Assembly (NCBI GenBank): GCA_964620045.1
Contig: CAZUJL010000037.1
Span: 1-33,632, forward strand
DNA from: VFKU01 sp964620045
Lineage (GTDB): Bacteria > Hydrogenedentota > Hydrogenedentia > Hydrogenedentales > GCA-2746185
DNA: 33,632 nt
Direction: 5' to 3'
The notes beneath the pieces are model-generated. The model was not told the DNA's origin and made no database searches. It saw only the letters and a program-made list of their open reading frames with translations. This document shows, one piece after another, positions 23,701-31,030 of the stretch (its first letter is position 1; each line of letters begins with the position of its first letter). The translations under genes were made by a program, and so were the position numbers.

Positions 23701-23900
23701 GAAAAATCAACGATTTATAGCCCCCGGCCTCCCGGCAACCCTGGGTATCGGTCCGTGCTTTTTGCGGGCTTGGCCTTCGCGGATCGTATCGTTTGGCGTA
23801 CTTAGCCTCTTGGCGTATGCTCGCCAGCCGCGTATCGCGCCTATGCTTCGCCATCTCACGGTCCGCGACGTAGCGGCACCGCATATGCAGGAGAATCGCG
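23701..23900 (+). other. Leader region upstream of the MBOAT gene
   Basis: Together with the terminator and tRNA fragment this fills the 316-bp gap after the DUF3299 gene. It contains CCGGCCTCCCGGCAACCC and a degenerate, roughly 9-base-periodic stretch around 23790-23820 (TTTGGCGTA, CTTAGCCTC, TTGGCGTAT). I see no ORF with coding character, and no riboswitch consensus I can match with confidence. The MBOAT ribosome site (AGGAGA) is at its right end. Confidence 0.4.
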
Positions 23901-25370
23901 TTGGTATTCAGTTCCAGGCTTTTCCTGTTCGTTTTTTTGCCGGCCGTTCTGCTCCTCTATTTCCTCGTTCCCCGCAAGTTGCGCAACGCGCTGCTGCTAG
24001 TGGCGAGTGTTTTTTTCTACGCATGGGGGGAGAACATTTACGTCGGCCTGTTTCTCTTTGTGATTGCGATCAACTTTGTGGCAGGGCTTGCCATCGGCGA
24101 TTCAGACGCCGGTGCCGACTACTCGCGGCGCCGCCTTCTGTTTGTCCTCATCATCGCCGCAAATCTCGCGCTGCTGGCTTTCTTTAAATACTTCAATTTT
24201 GCGGTTGACTCCTGGAATGCGCTGACGGCCAGGCTCGGCGCCCAGGCGCTTGCCGTTCGCGATCCGATTAAGGTGACTTTGCCGCTCGGCATCAGCTTCT
24301 TCATCTTTCATGCCCTGAGCTACCAGATCGATCTTTATCGGGGCCACGTCCGCTCGGCTCGGAACTTCATCAATTTTGCCACCTACGTCAGCTTGTTTCC
24401 GCAGCTTGTCGCGGGTCCAATCGTTCGGTACGTTCAAGTCGCCGGGCAGCTCGTGGACCGGAAATTGTCAATCGTTCTATTTTCCGAGGGCGTCCGCCGC
24501 TTCGTGCTGGGCTTGGGAAAGAAGGTCATTATTGCCAATACCCTGGCCGTTCCCGCCGACCAAATCTTCGCGTTGCCCGACGAGCGGGTATCAACTGGGC
24601 TCGCATGGTTCGGGGTGTTGTGCTATACGCTCCAAATCTACTTTGACTTCTCCGGGTATTCCGACATGGCCATCGGCCTCGGCAAGATGTTCGGATTCCG
24701 CTTTCTGGAAAACTTCAATTACCCCTATATTTCAAAATCCGTGCAAGAGTTCTGGCGGCGCTGGCACATCTCGCTGTCCACATGGTTTCGTGATTACGTC
24801 TACATCCCGCTCGGGGGAAATCGAGGCAGTACAGCACGGACGTATTTCAATCTGGTCATCGTGTTTTTCCTGTGTGGATTGTGGCACGGTGCCAGTTGGA
24901 CCTTTGTCGTGTGGGGTCTCTACCACGGATTTTTTCTGGTACTGGAACGTTTGGGCGTGCTCGCACTCGTGGATCGGCTATGGGCGCCTGTGCGGCACCT
25001 CTATGCGCTCCTGGTGGTATTTATCGGTTGGTTGATTTTTCGCGCCGAGTCCTTTTCGCAGGTAGGGGTTTTCTTGCGCGCGATGTTCACCCTGAAGTTG
25101 GCTGTCCCTGGCGAGCCGCCCTTTAATCACTTCTCGAATAATCACGTTTTACTGGCGATTGCGCTCGGCATAATTGGATCCATCCCGTGGATACCCGCCG
25201 TGGGGAAATGGATGGAAGCCCGCATCCAGCGCGCACGGGGTGCTTTCGCGATGGCGACCGCCGCCTCGAGTGAGTTTGCTGTCACGGTTTTTGTGCTCGG
25301 CGTGTTTTTGCTATCGTGCATGCTGCTGAGCGTGCAGACCGAGAATCCCTTCATCTACTTCCGGTTTTAG
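23901..25370 (+). CDS. MBOAT-family O-acyltransferase (AlgI-like)
   Basis: The 489-residue polytopic membrane protein has the AlgI/DltB-type signatures: an N-terminal helix RLFLFVFLPAVLLLYFLVPR, LPLGISFFIFHALSYQIDLYRG, FPQLVAGPIVRY, QIYFDFSGYSDMAIGLGKMFGF, then FWRRWHISLSTWFRDYVYIP (His289) and GLWHGASWTFVVWGLYHG with the conserved His329. These proteins pass acyl groups, usually acetyl, across the membrane for O-acylation of exported polysaccharides. The start is a TTG at 23901 with AGGAGA 7 bases upstream. The SGNH gene follows after 3 bases, the expected acceptor-side partner. No polysaccharide polymerase or glycosyltransferase is nearby, so it must modify a product made elsewhere. Codon use suggests transfer. 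Confidence 0.95.
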   Translation: MVFSSRLFLFVFLPAVLLLYFLVPRKLRNALLLVASVFFYAWGENIYVGLFLFVIAINFVAGLAIGDSDAGADYSRRRLLFVLIIAANLALLAFFKYFNFAVDSWNALTARLGAQALAVRDPIKVTLPLGISFFIFHALSYQIDLYRGHVRSARNFINFATYVSLFPQLVAGPIVRYVQVAGQLVDRKLSIVLFSEGVRRFVLGLGKKVIIANTLAVPADQIFALPDERVSTGLAWFGVLCYTLQIYFDFSGYSDMAIGLGKMFGFRFLENFNYPYISKSVQEFWRRWHISLSTWFRDYVYIPLGGNRGSTARTYFNLVIVFFLCGLWHGASWTFVVWGLYHGFFLVLERLGVLALVDRLWAPVRHLYALLVVFIGWLIFRAESFSQVGVFLRAMFTLKLAVPGEPPFNHFSNNHVLLAIALGIIGSIPWIPAVGKWMEARIQRARGAFAMATAASSEFAVTVFVLGVFLLSCMLLSVQTENPFIYFRF

Positions 25371-25373
25371 ACG

Positions 25374-26549
25374 ATGAATGCGACTCTACTTAAGTGCTTG
25401 CACCTTGTTCGGATCGCGGGTCTGATTTTTGTCCTGGTGTTCCCGTCAGCGCGATACTTCCTGGCGCCCCCGAAGCCTTCGCTGATGGAGACCAAACTTC
25501 CCGCGTGGTCCTGGCAAAGGGACTTTCTTCGCACCGCGCCGGAGTTGTACACCGCCTTCGTCGACCGCCACTTTTTGTATGGCGATCGATGGGGCCTGAT
25601 CACCCCACCGAAGCCGAAGTATCATTTTGTGGCGCCAAATCTGTCGATTTCCGTGGCCGATGATCAAGAGCACCCCAAGCGTATCTTCTCGACGAATTCA
25701 GAAGGCATACGCGGGCCGGACTTCAGTTCCGACAAGACGTATCGAATTTTGTGCGTTGGCGACAGCGTAACCCAATGCAGTTATCTCGATGATGCGGACG
25801 CCATGACGAGCGTCCTGATGATGGAAATGAATCGCCGTTCGCCGAGCAAACCTGCGTGGGCAGGCGGCGCAGGGATTGCAGGGTACTTGTCGAGTCACCA
25901 CCTGGAATACCTCAAGACTGATCCGTTAGTGACCAGATATACCCATCTTGTTTTTCTTTTCGGAATCAACGATTTGTTTGCCTGGATCGGCAAGGAGGTG
26001 CGCGAGCCGAGGAGCGACGTGCCGGCACCCGCATCGCGCGGAACCCCGCCGCCGATTTTGCGCGCCGGGATCAAGTACGGACTTTTGGCGCATGTACGGA
26101 TCAACTTGGGAGCCGTTCCGGAGATTGATGAACGCGCGAATCCGGTGCTCATTGATCACTATCCGTCGCCCGACGTATTTCTACACAGTTACCGCGCGCG
26201 CATTATTGAAATCATCTCCATGTGCAAGAGTCTGAATATTCAGCCGGTATTTGCAACCCAGCCGGTGCTTTGGGCCAAGGACTTGCCAGAATCCGCTGAA
26301 CACCGCATCTGGGCGGGAGAAACGGCGATTCCGGGTAGGTTTTTGAGCACACCCAGCCTTCGGCAACTCGCTGACATGATCAACGCCGTCAGCATGGACG
26401 CCTGCCGCGAACAGGGCGTTCCGATCGCCGACCTGTCGTTCATGAACGGCGAACCGGAACTGTTTCTGGATGATTGCCACTTTTCCCAAGCGGGCGCGCG
26501 CGTGGCCGGAGAAGCCATTGCGAAGACGGTCTTGGCGGTCGGCCAATAG
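25374..26549 (+). CDS. SGNH hydrolase-like protein, partner of the MBOAT acyltransferase
   Basis: The 391-residue protein has an N-terminal membrane anchor or signal (LVRIAGLIFVLVFPSARYFL) and an SGNH/GDSL catalytic core: block I VGDSVTQ with Ser131, a Gly in AGGAGIAGY, block III FGINDLF with Asn, and block V DDCHFS with Asp366 and His369. AlgJ/AlgX- and PatB-type SGNH proteins accept the acyl group from an MBOAT protein and transfer it to the polysaccharide. Adjacency and a 3-base spacing argue for this, although a deacylating esterase is possible. It is less GC-biased than its surroundings. It ends about 100 bases before the intact tRNA-Val gene. Confidence 0.88.
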   Translation: MNATLLKCLHLVRIAGLIFVLVFPSARYFLAPPKPSLMETKLPAWSWQRDFLRTAPELYTAFVDRHFLYGDRWGLITPPKPKYHFVAPNLSISVADDQEHPKRIFSTNSEGIRGPDFSSDKTYRILCVGDSVTQCSYLDDADAMTSVLMMEMNRRSPSKPAWAGGAGIAGYLSSHHLEYLKTDPLVTRYTHLVFLFGINDLFAWIGKEVREPRSDVPAPASRGTPPPILRAGIKYGLLAHVRINLGAVPEIDERANPVLIDHYPSPDVFLHSYRARIIEIISMCKSLNIQPVFATQPVLWAKDLPESAEHRIWAGETAIPGRFLSTPSLRQLADMINAVSMDACREQGVPIADLSFMNGEPELFLDDCHFSQAGARVAGEAIAKTVLAVGQ

Positions 26550-26651
26550 TCTCGCGTTCCGTCCCACCGCGTTTTCGTAGGCGCGTTTCGATACGGCGTC
26601 GTATGGCTGGAACGGGAAGGAGCTCAGGTGAGCTAAGTCTTGGATGAAGGA

Positions 26652-26728
26652 TGGTGGGCGGCACAGGGCTCGAACCTGTGACCTCTGCCGTGTGAAGACA
26701 GCGCTCTAACCAGCTGAGCTAGCCGCCC
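26652..26728 (-). tRNA. tRNA-Val (anticodon CAC)
   Basis: Read on the minus strand this folds as a full cloverleaf. The acceptor stem is GGGCGGC/GCCGCCC with discriminator A and an encoded CCA, the D arm is GCTC-AGCTGGTTA-GAGC, the anticodon stem is CTGTC/GGCAG with a T-G pair, and the 7-base loop TTCACAC gives anticodon CAC (codon GUG). The T arm CACAGG-TTCGAGC-CCTGTG is standard. Its 3' 50 bases are duplicated at 23651-23700. On its 3' side there is a small palindrome AGCTCAGGTGAGCT (26621-26634) but no T-run terminator, in contrast to the fragment. Confidence 0.97.
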
Positions 26729-26793
26729 GTGGATTGAGGATCGTAGCAAACGGCGGGGGCGAGGGGCAAGGGGCGCGTGGCGAGTTAGGTGCA

Positions 26794-26820
26794 GTGGACG
26801 AAGTGGACGTGGTGGACAGA
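26794..26820. repeat. 9-base-period tract C (three units)
   Basis: GTGGACGAA, GTGGACGTG, GTGGACAGA: three 9-mers with invariant GTGGAC, the same unit as tract B at 19852. It lies two bases before palindrome copy 3, as tract B precedes copy 2 by about 80 bases. Confidence 0.82.
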
Positions 26821-26822
26821 GG

Positions 26823-26855
26823 TCAAGCGGCGAGACGCCGCTTCCACATTAAGGG
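26823..26855 (-). repeat. Palindromic intergenic repeat, copy 3
   Basis: It is identical to copy 2 over 32 bases (26824-26855). It lies 4 bases after the stop of the duplicated-domain protein gene (minus strand), in the same orientation relative to the preceding gene as copies 1 and 2. Confidence 0.88.
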
Positions 26856-26859
26856 AAGA

Positions 26860-27936
26860 CTAATTGGTTTCGGTGCGTTCGAGGAGGTCGACGATGTAGG
26901 CTTCGAAGTCGCCGAGGAAGAGGTACAACTTGGCGGACTGGGAGGTGCTGATGTCTTTGTCGGCGCCTTCGACGAAGTCGCGAACTAGACCGGCGACGGC
27001 CTTTTCTTCGATCAGGAGATCGTCGAGCTGCTTCTGGATATCGTCTTCCGGCGCGTTCATCAAGATGGAATTGCGCAGGATGCCGCGGTCTTTGCCGATC
27101 TGCCACTTGAGTTCGTGGAGCTGGTCCTTGACTTGTCCGACGTGGGCGAAGAGGCGGACGGTTTCCTGCTTGTCGATGTCGAGGGCCTGCGCGAGGCGCA
27201 CGACGAGGAGCGCGTCGACGAGCTTGATGACGTCTTCGCCGGCGGCCTGCGAGAGGGGTACGTCATCGTTCTGTTGGCGCAGCATTCGCTGGAAGGCGCT
27301 GAATCCGTTGTCTTCGTCCGGCGCCTTGAGGTGCGCGTCCGGGGTGTTGGCGCCGGGCACTTCGGCCGGCGCGGGGACTTTGGGGTGTGACTTTTTGAGT
27401 GCTTCGTTCACGCGCGTGGCGAGGAAGCGCTCGAAGTCGTCGACAAAGAGATACAACTGCGCGGATTTGGTGATGCCGAGCACGGGTTGCGACTCCATCA
27501 CCATCGCGCGGAGCTGATCGGCGATGTTTTCTTCGTAGGTCAGGAGCAGGTCGAGGCTTTCCTTGATGCCCTGTTCGGACTGGCCATACTCCAGGCACCA
27601 GCGCATGTGTTCGCGCAGGCCGGAGCGTTGCCACTTCAGCATGGTGAGCTGTTTGCTGGCGGCGCCGTTCTTTTCAAAGAGCTTGAGCATCGTGGCGTCG
27701 TCGACCTGCAGCGTCTGCTTGAGGCGGACGCTGACGAGGCCTTCGATGAGTTCGTAGATCTCGCGTTCGTCTTCGCTCAGGTTCTGATCGAACGCCTTGG
27801 CGTCGATCGGATACGCGAGCGGTTTGAACCGCGGACCGTGCAGGGACGGGTGGTGGGTGGATTCCTGGGCGCAGGGAAGGAGCGCCGGGAACATGACCAC
27901 CCACAGGCCCGCTGCGATGGCAGAGAGCGCACGCAT
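26860..27936 (-). CDS. Secreted helical protein with two copies of a ~113-residue domain
   Basis: The 358-residue protein has a signal peptide (to about residue 23, PCAQE) and two homologous domains: residues 63-176 (LIEGLVSVRLKQTLQVDD ... KSAQLYLFVDDFERFLATRV) and 239-352 (LVDALLVVRLAQALDIDK ... QSAKLYLFLGDFEAYIVDLL). A Pro-rich linker joins them. Each domain is almost all helix and ends with a SAxLYLFxxDFE motif. I do not recognise the family; small helical periplasmic proteins next to sigma/anti-sigma genes often act as stress sensors or chaperones (CpxP/Spy-like), which is an inference. It begins 6 bases after the anti-sigma stop, across a perfect 14-base palindrome (27946-27959), and is probably the third gene of that operon. 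Confidence 0.72.
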   Translation of the reverse strand: MRALSAIAAGLWVVMFPALLPCAQESTHHPSLHGPRFKPLAYPIDAKAFDQNLSEDEREIYELIEGLVSVRLKQTLQVDDATMLKLFEKNGAASKQLTMLKWQRSGLREHMRWCLEYGQSEQGIKESLDLLLTYEENIADQLRAMVMESQPVLGITKSAQLYLFVDDFERFLATRVNEALKKSHPKVPAPAEVPGANTPDAHLKAPDEDNGFSAFQRMLRQQNDDVPLSQAAGEDVIKLVDALLVVRLAQALDIDKQETVRLFAHVGQVKDQLHELKWQIGKDRGILRNSILMNAPEDDIQKQLDDLLIEEKAVAGLVRDFVEGADKDISTSQSAKLYLFLGDFEAYIVDLLERTETN

Positions 27937-27942
27937 TACGAC

Positions 27943-28608
27943 TTAGCCCTCGAGGGCTTCGCGCATGGAAGCGGCGAGCACCTGCTTGAGCGCGTCGGCC
28001 TGCTCGGAGTCGAGCTGCTGCACCGTGGTGCGATAGTCGACGCCGTGCGCGATGGCTGCGCCGGCGGCGGCAGCGCCTTCGGAGTTGGCAATCGCGGCGA
28101 GCAGGCGGTCGGTGTAGATCTCCGCCGTTTCGGCCGGCGTGTCGAAGCGCGCCATGACGAACTGCTGCACGTTGGAATCCGCAGTGAGACGACGGTCAAA
28201 TTCCGCCAAGAGCGTATCTTCGTCCATGCCGGTGAATTTCTGTGCGGGAGCGGGCGCCGGCAGCGACGCGATGTTATCGGCTTCGGTGCTCGGGACGCGG
28301 GTGCCGGTCGTGTTCAGGGAGATATAGGCCACGAGCAATACCGCGGCGGCCACGCCGAGACCGGCGGGGATGCGCCACAGCACGCGGCGGCGGGACTGCT
28401 GTTCTTGAATGTTGGCGACGACGCGGGCGGCGAAGGCTGGATGCACTTCGGAGGCTTCGAGGTTGCGCAGGCGCGCCGAGAGTTCCGCGAAGGCCAAGTG
28501 CTCTTTGGAGGCGTCTTCGGACTCCGCGATCAGGCGCGCGATGGACTGTGCGTCCTTCGCTTCGCCGTCGAGGTAGGCCGAGATATCCTCACGAACTCGA
28601 TTTTTCAT
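27943..28608 (-). CDS. Membrane anti-sigma factor for the adjacent ECF sigma factor
   Basis: The 221-residue protein has an anti-sigma-like N-terminal domain (VREDISAYLDGEAKDAQSIARLI, then EHLAFAELSARLRNLE), a single membrane segment at about residues 77-97 (RIPAGLGVAAAVLLVAYISL), and a periplasmic part. It lacks the HxxxCxxC zinc motif of the ZAS class. The start is the ATG at 28608 with GGAG about 10 bases upstream; the frame to 28764 reads back into the sigma gene. It follows the ECF sigma gene by 65 bases on the same strand. By analogy it would hold the sigma factor inactive until an envelope signal triggers release. Confidence 0.82.
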   Translation of the reverse strand: MKNRVREDISAYLDGEAKDAQSIARLIAESEDASKEHLAFAELSARLRNLEASEVHPAFAARVVANIQEQQSRRRVLWRIPAGLGVAAAVLLVAYISLNTTGTRVPSTEADNIASLPAPAPAQKFTGMDEDTLLAEFDRRLTADSNVQQFVMARFDTPAETAEIYTDRLLAAIANSEGAAAAGAAIAHGVDYRTTVQQLDSEQADALKQVLAASMREALEG

Positions 28609-28673
28609 TATCACTAAACTCCAGTCGCGTTTGCCCCGCGCTTTTCTAACTAACTTTATTCTCACACTGTGTC

Positions 28674-29252
28674 TTACAGTTCCTGACCACCCATCCGCTC
28701 GAGGTGGCGCCGTAACTGATCGCGTGCCCGCGCGATCCGGCTTTTCACAGTGCCTTTCCGGCATTTGACGATTTTCGCAATCGTACTGTAATCCAGACCC
28801 TGCAACTCACGCAAAACCAGCACTTCACGGTGCTTGGGCGAGAGTTGCGCCAGCCCTTCCTCCAGCATGCCGTCGATCTCGTGGAGGCGGGCTTCCTTAT
28901 CCGGCCGGAGGGAGTCGTCCTCCAGGCTGCGCTCCATGTTTTCGTCGTCGGTGAGCGAGAACGTGGTGCCGCGGCCGCGCCGGGATGAGTCCCGGATGTA
29001 ATTCAGCGTCAAATTCCGCGCGATGCCAAAAAGCAGCGTCGAGAACTTGGCCGCCGGGGTCAGCCGGTCCAAATACCGATACACACGAACAAAACTGTCT
29101 TGCGCGAGGTCCTCGGCGTCTTCACGGCTGCCAACCATGCGCTGGCAGAAGTGGACGACCGGGCGCTCGTAACGCCGGACGAGCTCGGTGAAGGCGGCCA
29201 TGTCTCCGGTGCGCGCTTTTTCGATGAGATCCCAGTCTGAAGTGTCACTCAT
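28674..29252 (-). CDS. ECF-family RNA polymerase sigma factor (RpoE-like)
   Basis: The 192-residue protein has only sigma regions 2 and 4. Region 2: DMAAFTELVRRYERPVVHFC, EDAEDLAQDSFVRVYRYLDR, KFSTLLFGIARNLTLNYIRD. Region 4: AQLSPKHREVLVLRELQGLD, YSTIAKIVKCRKGTVKSRIARARDQL. A charged linker (TDDENMERSLEDDSLRPDKE) joins them. ECF factors redirect RNA polymerase to stress or envelope genes. I chose the ATG at 29252; the frame extends to 29336 but that stretch covers the likely promoter. A GGAACC-N16-GTTACA motif about 50-75 bases upstream suggests autoregulation. Confidence 0.95.
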   Translation of the reverse strand: MSDTSDWDLIEKARTGDMAAFTELVRRYERPVVHFCQRMVGSREDAEDLAQDSFVRVYRYLDRLTPAAKFSTLLFGIARNLTLNYIRDSSRRGRGTTFSLTDDENMERSLEDDSLRPDKEARLHEIDGMLEEGLAQLSPKHREVLVLRELQGLDYSTIAKIVKCRKGTVKSRIARARDQLRRHLERMGGQEL

Positions 29253-29300
29253 CGAGGCACGCCCGAAAGCCGGGACCACCGGCACTCGAGTCCTTTGGGC

Positions 29301-29328
29301 TGTAACCCCAACACGGATAATAGGTTCC
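29301..29328 (-). promoter_or_regulatory. Candidate ECF-type autoregulatory promoter
   Basis: On the minus strand, GGAACC (29328-29323) is followed after 16 bases by GTTACA (29306-29301), about 50 bases upstream of the sigma gene ATG. GGAAC is the usual ECF -35 core and the spacing fits. It is inferred from the motif only. Confidence 0.45.
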
Positions 29329-29469
29329 AAATCCACGGTGTAAACGTAATCCGGACAAATACTTAGCGAAATTCCAGAAAATACGGCATGCCCGGCGAAA
29401 GACTGCGCACTACGACCCTTCTGCCCAGACTTGGGTTTATGCGTGCCTTGGGCATGGGCAATTATCTCA

Positions 29470-30870
29470 TTAGGCCCGGCGGACGCGGGGACCGTCGGCG
29501 CTGTCTTCGAGGACCCAGCCGAGGCTGGTCAGTTCCTTGCGAATGCTGTCGGCCTTGGCGAAGTCCTTGGCGCGGCGGGCCTGCTGCCGATCCTGGACGA
29601 GGGCCTGAATTTCGGCGGGCACGGCGGCTTCGGGGGCGTCGCCTAGAAAGCAGACGACTTTGTCGAGCTTGTCGAAGAGGGCTAGGGCGTGTTCCGCGCC
29701 GGTTTTCGAGACCTTGTCTTCGTCCATCAGGCGGTTTACGGCGCGGATGAACTCGAACACGGCCGCGAGCGCGCCGGAGATGTTCAGATCGTCGTCGAGC
29801 GCTTCGGCGAAGGCGGTCTCGCAGGCGACGCATTCCTTTTCGAGCGATTCGCCATTGGGTGCGCGCACGGCTTTTAGGCGGCGTCGGAAATCGCGGATGC
29901 GCTGGATGGCTTCCTTGGCGGCGTCGAGATTTTCTTTGGAGAAGTTGGTCGGCTGACGGTAGTGCGTAGAGCGCAACGCGTAGCGGATCGCGATCGGGTC
30001 GTGGCCTTCGTTCAGCAGGTCGCGCAAGTTGATCACATTGCCGAGCGACTTGGAAATTTTTTGGCCTTCGAGGTTCAGGTGCGCGGCGTGGAGCCAATAG
30101 CGCACGAATTGTTTGCCGCTGGCGCCTTCGGATTGTGCAATCTCGTTTTCGTGGTGCGGGAAGACGAGGTCGATGCCGCCGCAGTGGATGTCGAAACTGT
30201 CGCCGAGGATGCTCGTGCTCATCGCGGAGCATTCGAGATGCCAGCCGGGGCGGCCCTTGCCGAGTTCCGTTTCCCACGCGACCGCGCCGTCGTCGGGCAC
30301 ATAGGCCTTCCACAATGCGAAATCGCGCGCGCTTTCGGTGCTGTATTCATCCACATCCACGCGGCCGCTGCCACCGGCTTGCAGGCCTTCGGCGTCGAGG
30401 CGGCTCAGCTTGCCGTAGGTCGGGAACGCGGAGATGCGGAAATAGGTCGAGCCTTCGACTTCGTAGGTGAGTCCGCGATCGCGCAGACGCTTCACGAGAT
30501 CGACCATGCCTGGCACGAAGCCCGTCGCGCGCGGGATGTGGTGCGGGTGCGCGATGCCGAGCGTGTCGAGGTCTTCGAGGAAGGCTTTGGTGAATCGGCC
30601 GGTGAGCGACTCAAGGCTTTCGCCGGTTTCGCGGCAGGTGCGGATGATTTTGTCTTCGACGTCGGTGATGTTCATCACGTGCGTGACGGCGAGGCCGCGG
30701 TACTCGAGATGCCGGCGCAGGAGATCCTCGAAGAGGAAAGTGCGCAGGTTGCCGATGTGCGCGTAGTTGTAGACCGTGGGCCCGCAGGCGTACATGCCGA
30801 CTTTGCCGGCCACGAGCGGGGTAAAGTTTTCTTTTTGTCGCGTAAGGGTGTTGTAGAAACGAATAGGCAT
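29470..30870 (-). CDS. cysS: Cysteinyl-tRNA synthetase
   Basis: The 466-residue class-I synthetase has FYNTLTRQKENFTPL, the first zinc ligand Cys29 in YACGPTVYNYAHIGN, the HIGH-type motif HIGN at 38-41, Cys214 in WHLECSAM, GGIDLVFPHHENE with His239 and Glu243, and the KMSKS-type motif KISKS at 271-275. The C-terminal anticodon-binding part ends IQALVQDRQQARRAKDFAKADSIRKELTSLGW. It charges tRNA-Cys. Length and motifs are normal for a bacterial enzyme. No clear terminator is seen after the stop. A 9-base-period tract lies in the gap upstream. Confidence 0.98.
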   Translation of the reverse strand: MPIRFYNTLTRQKENFTPLVAGKVGMYACGPTVYNYAHIGNLRTFLFEDLLRRHLEYRGLAVTHVMNITDVEDKIIRTCRETGESLESLTGRFTKAFLEDLDTLGIAHPHHIPRATGFVPGMVDLVKRLRDRGLTYEVEGSTYFRISAFPTYGKLSRLDAEGLQAGGSGRVDVDEYSTESARDFALWKAYVPDDGAVAWETELGKGRPGWHLECSAMSTSILGDSFDIHCGGIDLVFPHHENEIAQSEGASGKQFVRYWLHAAHLNLEGQKISKSLGNVINLRDLLNEGHDPIAIRYALRSTHYRQPTNFSKENLDAAKEAIQRIRDFRRRLKAVRAPNGESLEKECVACETAFAEALDDDLNISGALAAVFEFIRAVNRLMDEDKVSKTGAEHALALFDKLDKVVCFLGDAPEAAVPAEIQALVQDRQQARRAKDFAKADSIRKELTSLGWVLEDSADGPRVRRA

Positions 30871-30938
30871 GCGTCAAAACCAATGCTAGGGGAAACGGCG
30901 ATTCTAGTAGGGGGTGGCGAGGGGGATCAAAAAATGGA

Positions 30939-31008
30939 GGGACCCAAGGGACCACAGCGACCTAGGGATTGGAAAGGACGTAAAGGACACAAAGGACGCA
31001 AACGATAG
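30939..31008. repeat. 9-base-period tract D (seven units in two blocks)
   Basis: Block 1: GGGACCCAA, GGGACCACA, GCGACCTAG (30939-30965). Block 2: AAAGGACGT, AAAGGACAC, AAAGGACGC, AAACGATAG (30973-31008). Units are 9 bases with a GGAC or GAC core. The tract fills most of the 160-bp gap between cysS and the HDOD gene and has no reading frame with coding character. Confidence 0.85.
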
Positions 31009-31030
31009 CGCTATTGAAATAGCGGAAAAC

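Larger units (their letters stand above)
23651..26651. mobile_element. Putative tRNA-Val-targeted cassette (no integrase) carrying an acylation pair
   Basis: An exact 50-bp sequence occurs at 23651-23700 and again at 26652-26701, in direct orientation, 3,001 bp apart. It corresponds to the 3' part of tRNA-Val(CAC), from the CCA end to the 5' side of the anticodon stem. The right copy is part of an intact tRNA gene; the left is a fragment. This is the arrangement left by site-specific integration into a tRNA 3' end. Between the repeats are only the MBOAT and SGNH genes, which are visibly less GC-biased at third positions than the surrounding genes. No integrase or transposase is present, so it is either a decayed island or a cassette mobilised in trans. 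Duplication by recombination is an alternative. Confidence 0.6.

Noticed and set aside
23701..23900. A c-di-GMP or other riboswitch upstream of the MBOAT gene.
   Set aside because: I compared it by eye with the c-di-GMP-I pattern and found no matching tetraloop or conserved core. There are GC-rich segments but no consensus I can support; a covariance-model search would decide.
30939..31008. A CRISPR array or classical minisatellite.
   Set aside because: Units are 9 bases with no spacers and there are no cas genes. The units vary, so this is a degenerate periodic tract, not a CRISPR array.
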